From Cellvibrionaceae bacterium 1162T.S.0a.05 (lineage in GTDB: Bacteria > Pseudomonadota > Gammaproteobacteria > Pseudomonadales > Cellvibrionaceae), in assembly GCA_000964245.1 (NCBI GenBank), contig LANB01000001.1:2570392-2634391 (forward strand): a DNA stretch of 64,000 nucleotides. Reading direction: 5' to 3'. Below, piece after piece: positions 57,713 to 64,000 of the stretch. The translations under genes were made by a program, and so were the position numbers. Numbering within the stretch: the stretch's first letter is position 1; each line of letters opens with the position of its first letter. A model generated the notes under the pieces. The model made no database searches. It saw only the letters and a program-made list of their open reading frames with translations, and was not told the DNA's origin.

Positions 57713-59086
57713 TTATCGCTGATGTCGGGAATTTCTTACGCTCGAACTGCTGCGCTTGGTTGTTGTCGAACGCGAATTGGAATAGCGCTTGTTCGACGAA
57801 GAGTTGGAGTTGGAATAACGCGAGTTGGATTGCGATTCCCGACTTGAAGAGCTGCTCGAGCGCTCTGATGAACGAAAAACGTTATTTCTATCGTAACGAT
57901 TTGTTCGGCTCGCACTCTGTTGACGACTCTCGTTTTCGCTGGAAGCGGATTCGTCACGAGTATATCGTCGGTTTTCCGGGCTGTGACGAAACACTTTTTT
58001 AGGCGGTGTTGAGCGCTGAACGTTTTGCGCTTGTTCCCGACTGTCTCTTACGGCAGCTTGACGACTACTTCGATTGTTTTGCTCATTTCTCGAAATGTTG
58101 ACGCGTTCACTGTCACGGTTCTCGCGAAGCGCCCTTACATTGGCGCGATTATCTTCACGGTATTGGCGGCTTTGATTGTTCTCACGCAGACGTGTCGCAA
58201 CTTCACGTGAGTCACGTGAATCACGAGGGTGGCGCACGTTAATATTGTGTCGCTCACTGATGCGTGGGTGGCGATACTCAACACCGCGGCGATGTCGGGT
58301 ATTGTGTTCCCAGCGGCGGGCGTCACGATGATGAGAAACATAGTGGCCAGGGTAGCGATGACGTCGGTAATGGTTGTGATTGATCACAACAACGTGACGG
58401 TTGTGCCAGTGGAATGATGAAAAGTAAAAGCCTGTACCCACATACACGCGGGGCCCCCAATATAACCATGGGCCATGATGACTGTAGTGGTGGTGATGAT
58501 GCACCCAAACAACGGGAGGATAATCCACCCACCACCATGAACCATAAACAATACGTGAATCGTAGTAAGGGACGTAGACGATTTCAGGTGAGCTCGGCTC
58601 AATAATGATGTGCTCATCTTCATGCTTGACGGTCAGGTGCTCCATCTCGTCAAGGTTGCCTTCTTCATAAGCGCGCTGGCGGAGATCCTGAATACTGGCC
58701 AGAACCAATTCTTCGTTTTGTAGAAAGGCATCCCCCAGTTTTTGCATCCAGTCCAGGTCTTCACTCATCTGTTTAAGAATATTCGGGAACGGCGCCAGAG
58801 CCTTAACGCTGGGGTCCCAGTCCCGGTTGGCGACGGCCTTAACCGCTTCCTCCGAACTGATATCCGGGTTTTTCTCTGCCCAACGATGGGCCTGAACCAC
58901 TTCAAGAGGGTAGGTGGAAGCAATCAGGATGTGGGAAAGAATGGTGTCTGGATAGAGTGCGACAGGCGCCAAAATCTGGTCCAATTCGGCCTGACTGAAT
59001 TCGAATTCAGTGATATTTTCTTCTGCAAGCACTTGAAAACAAAAGAAAATCTGAAGGATGAAGGCAATTATTCCGCGTTTGATCAT
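57713..59086 (-). CDS. DUF3300 protein with His-rich and Ser/Arg-rich tail
   Basis: A 457-residue secreted protein (signal peptide ending VLA at about 20). The N-terminal half is the DUF3300 domain: FSQAELDQILAPVALYPDTI, LSHILIASTYPLEVVQA and DWDPSVKALAPFPNILKQMS. A His/Trp/Tyr-rich middle (VHHHHHYSHHGPWLYWGPRV) could bind metal. The last 200 residues are low-complexity Arg, Ser and Asn, probably disordered. DUF3300 genes are often linked to envelope or stress functions, with no defined activity that I know. ATG 59086 is preferred over a GTG at 59095 because GAGGTGA lies at a better distance from it. Convergent with the ECF operon. Confidence 0.85.
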   Translation of the reverse strand: MIKRGIIAFILQIFFCFQVLAEENITEFEFSQAELDQILAPVALYPDTILSHILIASTYPLEVVQAHRWAEKNPDISSEEAVKAVANRDWDPSVKALAPFPNILKQMSEDLDWMQKLGDAFLQNEELVLASIQDLRQRAYEEGNLDEMEHLTVKHEDEHIIIEPSSPEIVYVPYYDSRIVYGSWWWVDYPPVVWVHHHHHYSHHGPWLYWGPRVYVGTGFYFSSFHWHNRHVVVINHNHYRRHRYPGHYVSHHRDARRWEHNTRHRRGVEYRHPRISERHNINVRHPRDSRDSREVATRLRENNQSRQYREDNRANVRALRENRDSERVNISRNEQNNRSSRQAAVRDSREQAQNVQRSTPPKKVFRHSPENRRYTRDESASSENESRQQSASRTNRYDRNNVFRSSERSSSSSSRESQSNSRYSNSNSSSNKRYSNSRSTTTKRSSSSVRNSRHQR

Positions 59087-59451
59087 TTTGCTCACCTCTC
59101 CCGGCGTTGTTTAAACCGGCATTGAGTTATCGGATGCTTGCATACAGTGTGCGATAAACAGCCTTAACCCAGGCTGAATAGGCTAACACAAAACGTAAAA
59201 AGCTTCGAAGTAGAGGAGAAAGCAGACGTCTCCATGAGGAGAAAGGCGCCTTATATTCAGGAAGGAGAAGAATACCTTTGGTTGGTTAGAAGCCTGATTT
59301 GTTGGTGGTGATATTTCTTATTATTGAAGTAAATAGCAGCGTGCGCCCCCGCATGGCTCAAGCAACCGGGCGCGGTACCAGTTTACTGTTTGATTACACG
59401 GTTTCTATTTCGCTTGCTTTATGTGCCTCTCGGACTCCGGCAAGATGTGAT
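59087..59451. other. Intergenic stretch without a recognised gene
   Basis: A 365-bp gap between two minus-strand genes; it should hold the promoter of the DUF3300 gene and the end of the dehydrogenase transcript. Several GGAG/AGGA motifs occur around 59213-59270, along with a weak hairpin GGAGA/TCTCC near 59216-59234. No clear terminator or coding signal was seen. Confidence 0.4.
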
Positions 59452-60411
59452 TCAGGCCGTTTCAGTGTTGGGTTCGCGACGAAAGAGGTTGGCAATTTTC
59501 TGGTGAATGCCTTCCGATTCATTATCACTTAATGAAAGTACTTTGCTTGCATAGAGTTCGGCAACGTGAATTGCCGCGCTATTAATGATATCGAGATTGC
59601 CGGCGTGTTCGGGAATCCAATCTCCCTGGCCTCTAACACTTACAAGAATTTCGATTACGTCATCACGATAACTGGGGGTGCCAACAATATTGTAACCGGG
59701 TACATGCTCACGCAATGCTGCCAAACGGCTCTGTAACGGTGCAAACAATTCGTTAATGTTTGCATTGGCTAACTTGATTCGCAGCGTTGTGAGCATGTCG
59801 GGCTTCCAACTGCTTCGTTCTACTTTTAAATCTACATTGACATTGTCTTTGTCCACGCCAGTGAAAACACTGATTGCATTTGCCGTTGTCGAGTAATAGT
59901 CATCAATATTATCCAGCGTCGCTTGCCCGACCGAGTCACTTGCAAGGTGCGACTCAATACTGATGGCTTCGATATCATTAAACAGACTGGCAACAACATT
60001 CAGCACAGGGATTGAAGCCTGGCCTCCGCAAGTTACCATGTTCACATTGTTACATTGTAATATTTGGTTTGCGTTAATTGTTGGGATGCAAAGCGGCCCA
60101 ACTTGTGCCGGGGTAAGGTCAACAATTTTGATTCCCAGGGAAGCAAAAGTATCGGCTGACGCTCGGTGACCATTCGCGCTGGTGGCGTCAAAAACCAGGT
60201 CGCAGGCGCGAGGGTTTTTCACAAAGGCATCCACGCTCTTATCCGAAGTGGGTATGCCCATTGATTTTGCTTTTTTGATTCCTTCCGAACTCGCATTTCT
60301 CCCAACAAATAATTTGCACTGAAGCTTTTGCGATTTGTTTATCTTGAAAAGTAAGTCGGTTCCAATTTTGCCGGTACCGATAATGCCTACATTCAATTTA
60401 GGTTTATCCAT
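59452..60411 (-). CDS. Acetaldehyde dehydrogenase (acylating)-like protein
   Basis: A 319-residue NAD-dependent enzyme like MhpF and DmpF (312-316 residues), which convert acetaldehyde and CoA to acetyl-CoA. The Rossmann motif is GIIGTGKIGT (9-18), followed by DLVFDATSANGHR and VDLTPAQVGP; the catalytic Cys128 lies in NMVTCGGQASIP; the C-terminal PEHAGNLDIINSAA is also conserved. The ATG at 60411 gives the family length; a TTG at 60462 is rejected. In aromatic pathways this enzyme forms a complex with 4-hydroxy-2-oxovalerate aldolase, yet no aldolase or meta-cleavage gene is present here. With DegV nearby, a role on another acyl-CoA or aldehyde is possible. Confidence 0.85.
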   Translation of the reverse strand: MDKPKLNVGIIGTGKIGTDLLFKINKSQKLQCKLFVGRNASSEGIKKAKSMGIPTSDKSVDAFVKNPRACDLVFDATSANGHRASADTFASLGIKIVDLTPAQVGPLCIPTINANQILQCNNVNMVTCGGQASIPVLNVVASLFNDIEAISIESHLASDSVGQATLDNIDDYYSTTANAISVFTGVDKDNVNVDLKVERSSWKPDMLTTLRIKLANANINELFAPLQSRLAALREHVPGYNIVGTPSYRDDVIEILVSVRGQGDWIPEHAGNLDIINSAAIHVAELYASKVLSLSDNESEGIHQKIANLFRREPNTETA

Positions 60412-60781
60412 AATGTTTCCCGCCAGGTTGAATACAACAGAATTTTCTCTTTGCGTATTCAAATAGTATGCCCTAATAAAAAAATTTAATAGCCGCCAGC
60501 AAAAAATAACTTAAATAATGAGGTATAAATCTCAGAACAAAAAGTTAGAGGCTTTTGGCGCATGCGCTAAGGAATTTATTAAAAAAATTCGAGCTTCACA
60601 TTTAATGTTAACAGTGTTAAAAATGTTCTTGGCAAACAAGTAGTTACTAGCTACTATTGAGAAAGATTGTCAACAACGGAAAAAGTTTCAGTTTAGGACG
60701 AAAATTCAGGTGTTAACTGCATTGGGCTTTAAAAACTAAAATTAAATTGCAGCATTGACTGTACATAGAGGTCGTCGAAAT
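60412..60781. promoter_or_regulatory. AT-rich divergent control region
   Basis: A 370-bp gene-free, AT-rich stretch between the divergent dehydrogenase and ISL3-like genes. It contains two palindromes: TTAACA-G-TGTTAA at 60608-60620 and GCGCATGCGC at 60558-60567. GAGGT near 60763 serves the ATG at 60782. No convincing sigma70 promoter was picked out. Confidence 0.4.
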
Positions 60782-62023
60782 ATGGAACAGATGAGTTTTC
60801 GAGATTTATATTCTGCACTTGGATTGTTCTCGCCCTGGGAAATTACCCAGGTGAAAAAGAACGAAGACGCACGTGAAATTCATATTTACATCGAGCAGAA
60901 ATCCAGCAAGCGCATGCTTAAAATTTTCGATCAAAGAGATAACTTTGAATCGAGAAATGGTGCATGGCAGCATGTAAATATCGGAACCTATAAAAGTTTT
61001 ATTCATGCGGCCGTGCCTTTTGACGCCAGTATGAAAAATGCTGCTATTCCGGTTTTTGTTGCAGAGCAGCCTTGTTTTCTAGGGCATCCGGCCCGTCGTT
61101 ATAGCAACTATCTTCGTCAGCGTGTCGCCGTATCCCTCCTTTATGGCATTGATGGCGAGCATATTGGTCGCTTGTTGGATATTGAAAAAAATGTTGTTGC
61201 AACAATTGTGGATGATATTCGCCGTTGTCAACAGAATCTACGCATCTTGCCTTTTGTCCCTGTTGAATCTGACGCCGTTTGGCAAAATTTAATAAGCGAT
61301 AAGTTACGTTTACGAACAGAAAGCATGCCTTTGAAATATTTGCTTTCAAAATTAAAAATTGAAGTGTTGAAAGCAGGCGGCACCGAGGAAACGTTTTCAT
61401 TGGCGGTCGAGTTGCGAGAATTTTTTATTAAAAATTGTCGAAACCTGGAGAAAGAAGTCGAGCAGCTTTGTGGAATTGTGACAGAAACGCAACGGCGAAA
61501 GGCAACTGCCGCTGCGGGAAATCGCCAACGCCTGGTGTTGCCGCGACAGGATCATCCCGTATGGGCGTCAATTTTGGGTGGAACACATATTATTCTTTCA
61601 AAGAACTATGCGTTCAGTCTTTTTTATACGCAACAGAGAAGTCAGTTTGCTCGAGCAGCAAATGACGGCGAAAAAAATAAAGCTGTTCAGCGAATGCGTG
61701 AATATATTAAGGCAAAACACAGTCAGTTACGCCCTGAGTTGGTGCGTTTAAATGAAATTTACCGTAGTTTGAGCAGCTCGCGCAGTGATGCGCAAACCCT
61801 GCCCGGAGAAGACAATCTCGTATGGCAGTCCATTCTTGGAAACAAATATCAAATTGGCTCCAAACATATGGGCTTCAATTTGATGTTGAATCAGTTAAAA
61901 ATCAAACTCGCTAAAAATTCCAATGCAGGCCCCGAAGCCGCGAGACAATTGCGCGCTTTTATGATTAAAAACCGCGCTTCAATGCCGACCGAGATTCAAC
62001 AGGTCGTACGCTACGCGAGTTAA
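60782..62023 (+). CDS. ISL3-transposase-derived N-terminus fused to three helical repeats
   Basis: A 413-residue protein I do not recognise as a whole. Residues 1-100 follow the layout of the ISL3 transposase N-terminal domain: SPWEITQV at 17-24, a short IHIYIE strand, then WQHVNIGTYKSFIHAAVPF at 62-80, comparable to the W-R-H-L-D-T-...-H-A-R-V-P pattern of ISL3. The zinc-binding Cys residues of that domain are absent. Residues about 105-150 look like the following helix-turn-helix (IGRLLDIEKNVVATIVDDI). The DDE catalytic domain is missing; instead come three related segments with VW-xx-I/L at Trp167, Trp261 and Trp348, each of about 65 residues and mostly helical. It may be a domesticated DNA-binding protein. 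It is followed 85 bp later by the FIST-like gene. Confidence 0.6.
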   Translation: MEQMSFRDLYSALGLFSPWEITQVKKNEDAREIHIYIEQKSSKRMLKIFDQRDNFESRNGAWQHVNIGTYKSFIHAAVPFDASMKNAAIPVFVAEQPCFLGHPARRYSNYLRQRVAVSLLYGIDGEHIGRLLDIEKNVVATIVDDIRRCQQNLRILPFVPVESDAVWQNLISDKLRLRTESMPLKYLLSKLKIEVLKAGGTEETFSLAVELREFFIKNCRNLEKEVEQLCGIVTETQRRKATAAAGNRQRLVLPRQDHPVWASILGGTHIILSKNYAFSLFYTQQRSQFARAANDGEKNKAVQRMREYIKAKHSQLRPELVRLNEIYRSLSSSRSDAQTLPGEDNLVWQSILGNKYQIGSKHMGFNLMLNQLKIKLAKNSNAGPEAARQLRAFMIKNRASMPTEIQQVVRYAS

Positions 62024-62108
62024 TTAACGTCAATATTATTGCTCAGGCCGATGTGCATGCATCGGCTTGTATAAACACCTTCGCAGTAAAAAAGGTCAGG
62101 AGTCAGGT

Positions 62109-63119
62109 ATGTCTACAGATTCAATTTCACTAAGCAGTCAAACAGTGAACCGGGAAATTTTGATCAAGATGATCGAAAGAGGGGATTATCTTGTTATTGC
62201 TGGCGATGAAGATGTATTAAAAGACTTGCCTGCGGGAAATTGGGTTGGAGGCACCATTCCTTATTTCATGACAACAGAGGGTGGTAAAGTTGATCGTGAC
62301 ATTCTGTATGTCACAACGATTTCCGGTTTCAAGAATAATTTACCACGTTTAACACTCTACGATACCAATACCATTAACCGAATTGCCAAGGAGGCACCGG
62401 AGCACGGTTTCACGCTTTTGATTCTGCCCGCTTTGACCGATGTGCATATGGCTTACGCACAGGGCGCTCCCAATTTTGAGCGTATGTTCTTTACCCCCAT
62501 TATGGGATGGATCTCAGGCGTGCACCTGGATGATTTGGCAAGTCGCTCGCCCAAAGTTGCGATGGGCACCGGCGGCGGCGCCTTAAGTAGCGACCACGCA
62601 GCGGCAATTCATGTTCCGCTCCCCGAGCATCAGCAAGCCAATATTAATATTATTAATTTGTTCACTCAGGGAAATGGGCCGACAATCCGATTCCCGCAGG
62701 ACGGTTTTGAAGCGTCCACGTGTACCATCGACGGCACCGAAGCCAATCTCGCCAACTTCATCAAGGAAAATAATATTGATACTAAAATGCCGCTGGTTGC
62801 TGACTACAGCGGCATTTCTGTGAATGTGAGTATTCAGGAAGTGCAGGAGGGCAATGTTAAACTGTATGCCCCTGTTTTTGCTGATCTCGAATACCGTTTT
62901 GCCAGCCCCGTTGTCGATTATGTCTCGGAGTTTGAAACTGCAATGCGCGCCACAGGAAAGTCCGAAGTTGCCTACTGTTGTAATTGTATATTGAATTACC
63001 TTTACTCAGAGCTCGAAGGTAAAAAGACAGGCAATCTCACTGGCCCCATGACCTTTGGGGAAGTCGCGTATCAGTTGGTCAATCAGACTCTGGTGTATCT
63101 CAGCATCGACGAAATCTAG
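62109..63119 (+). CDS. DUF6976/FIST-like protein of unknown function
   Basis: A 336-residue soluble protein starting at ATG 62109 with AGGAG upstream; an in-frame start at 62067 is less good. No signal peptide. Distinct blocks are LPAGNWVGGTIPYFMTTEGG, FTLLILPALTDVHMAYAQGA, GTGGGALSSDHAAAIHVPLP and a C-terminal CCNCILNYLYSELEGKKTG leading to MTFGEVAYQLVNQTLVYL. The Gly-Gly and C-terminal Cys/Glu layout is reminiscent of FIST sensory proteins, and I believe it falls in DUF6976, but neither was checked. The position between the ISL3-like gene and degV suggests one transcript. The CCNC cluster could bind metal or be redox-active. Confidence 0.65.
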   Translation: MSTDSISLSSQTVNREILIKMIERGDYLVIAGDEDVLKDLPAGNWVGGTIPYFMTTEGGKVDRDILYVTTISGFKNNLPRLTLYDTNTINRIAKEAPEHGFTLLILPALTDVHMAYAQGAPNFERMFFTPIMGWISGVHLDDLASRSPKVAMGTGGGALSSDHAAAIHVPLPEHQQANINIINLFTQGNGPTIRFPQDGFEASTCTIDGTEANLANFIKENNIDTKMPLVADYSGISVNVSIQEVQEGNVKLYAPVFADLEYRFASPVVDYVSEFETAMRATGKSEVAYCCNCILNYLYSELEGKKTGNLTGPMTFGEVAYQLVNQTLVYLSIDEI

Positions 63120-63259
63120 GAAACCTCAGAAATTGAGATCCCACTTTTCGCGCTCCGCCAGGTGAATATTTACCTGGTGGATAGATGGACTTTGTCGCGC
63201 AAAACATCTATTCTTCTGCAATTATTCAAGGGTTTATAAGGTATCACTGGGGCTTGGCT

Positions 63260-64000
63260 ATGGACAAAAAAATAGCGGTGATTGTGGATTCAGCGTGTAA
63301 CTTGCCACGGCAGGTGCTGGAAAAATATCAAATAACGCGTGTACCCATTTTTTATTCTGTTGATGGCAAGCAAGCTGTTGATCCTTGTAAAGATGAGAGT
63401 GTGTTGAGTGTTTTCAAATCGGGCGAATTGTCGCGCAAGCACGATGTTCTGACCAACCCGCCAACGCCCTCTGACTTCGAGCGACAAATTATTCGCAAAT
63501 TAAAAGAGGGATATAAAACGGTGTTGGTACAAACCATTAACCGTATGCAGGGAGATACCTACAAGCATGCGAATATGGCGGCGACCAATGTCCAGAAAAA
63601 GCTCGGGGACCGTCAGGATATTGCGATTCGTGTTATGGACAGTCGCACAGTTTTTGCCGGTCAGGGCGTGATGGTGCTGGAAACTGTGCGACGTATGTTA
63701 AGTGGCCAGGACGGTGCCAAGGTAAAGCGTGCTTTGGATCGCCTCTCCGAAAATATTCACAGTTTCGTAATACCCAAGAACCCTTTGCTTTCCCTGGAGC
63801 GCTCGCAAAAACGCAATGAAAAAGCTGTGGGTTGGGGGCAGGCTTTCGTTGCCGATATGTTAAATATCTATCCCACCTTGTGTATAGTTAACGATTCTTC
63901 TTATCTTGCTAATAAGGCACTCGGCTTTAAAAAAGCGGCTAAACAATTATTTCATCATGCGACAGTAAGGATTGAGCAGGGGCTGCTGTGTCCGTTTGTT
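63260..64000 (+). CDS. DegV-family fatty-acid-binding protein, C-terminus outside window
   Basis: The frame opens at ATG 63260 and runs to the window edge (247 codons). The N-terminus KKIAVIVDSACNLPRQVLEK has the DegV signature with the conserved Ser, followed by RVPIFYSVDGK, TNPPTPSDFERQI and RVMDSRTVFAGQGVMVLETV. DegV proteins bind fatty acids; some (FakB) present acyl chains to the kinase FakA. No FakA is visible, though it could lie to the right. It is 140 bp after the FIST-like gene, same strand. Confidence 0.88.
   Translation, partial: MDKKIAVIVDSACNLPRQVLEKYQITRVPIFYSVDGKQAVDPCKDESVLSVFKSGELSRKHDVLTNPPTPSDFERQIIRKLKEGYKTVLVQTINRMQGDTYKHANMAATNVQKKLGDRQDIAIRVMDSRTVFAGQGVMVLETVRRMLSGQDGAKVKRALDRLSENIHSFVIPKNPLLSLERSQKRNEKAVGWGQAFVADMLNIYPTLCIVNDSSYLANKALGFKKAAKQLFHHATVRIEQGLLCPFV

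Noticed and set aside
59299-59532. A 77-codon plus-strand frame in the gap before the dehydrogenase end
   Set aside because: No ribosome site, no recognisable features, and it runs antisense into the dehydrogenase gene.
60782-62023. Intact ISL3 insertion sequence
   Set aside because: There is no DDE catalytic domain, the zinc Cys residues are gone, and no terminal inverted repeats or target duplications were seen.

Overview
The window looks like chromosomal DNA of a polysaccharide-degrading marine-type gammaproteobacterium, most likely near Cellvibrionaceae (Teredinibacter, Saccharophagus, Cellvibrio). The reasons are gamma-type ribosomal protein sequences and gene order, several large TonB-dependent receptors of the Xanthomonas/Caulobacter polysaccharide type, a modular GH26 mannanase, a GH28 pectinase and a uronate pathway gene beside a TRAP transporter. 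This is inferred from protein resemblance; no database search was possible. No tRNA, rRNA, CRISPR array, prophage or intact insertion sequence was found.

Layout. 1-8.8 kb: pectin/galacturonate block. A DUF4861 lipoprotein (cut by the left edge) and a Tat-exported GH28 lipoprotein on the minus strand, a GntR/FCD regulator of ExuR/UxuR type, then altronate dehydratase (uxaA) and a DctP-DctQ-DctM TRAP transporter on the plus strand, closed by a terminator. 9-10.7 kb: two minus-strand envelope proteins. 11-16 kb: a FecI-type sigma factor, a FecR-type regulator and a TonB receptor with a signalling (STN) domain; the receptor carries an unexpected internal signal-peptide-like segment. 16.2-18.9 kb: a sulfotransferase, two head-to-head paralogous glycosyltransferases and a small unknown protein.

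19-33.3 kb: the complete S10, spc and alpha ribosomal protein operons in one direction, including the short rpmJ, bounded by a consensus promoter and a strong terminator. The leader of rpsJ holds an 11/12 match to boxA, the RNA element bound by NusB and S10 itself, just before the ribosome binding site. No tuf or fusA precedes rpsJ. 33.4-46 kb: a glycogen/maltodextrin cluster in the order malQ, glgB, glgX, glgP, glgC, glgA, followed by a GAF-domain protein. It combines synthesis, branching, debranching and phosphorolysis.

46-54.9 kb: mannan block, with twin identical palindromic operators, a GH26 lipoprotein with accessory binding-type modules, a TonB receptor and a DUF4382 lipoprotein. 55-59.1 kb: a second ECF sigma factor at the end of an operon with an acidic small protein, an arginine-rich DUF3106 protein, a predicted outer membrane barrel and a small anti-sigma-like membrane protein; a DUF3300 protein converges on it. 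59.4-64 kb: an acylating acetaldehyde dehydrogenase-like gene diverges from a protein that looks like a domesticated ISL3 transposase head fused to three helical repeats, followed by a FIST-like unknown protein and a DegV-family lipid-binding protein cut by the right edge. This last cluster is the best candidate here for an undescribed system.
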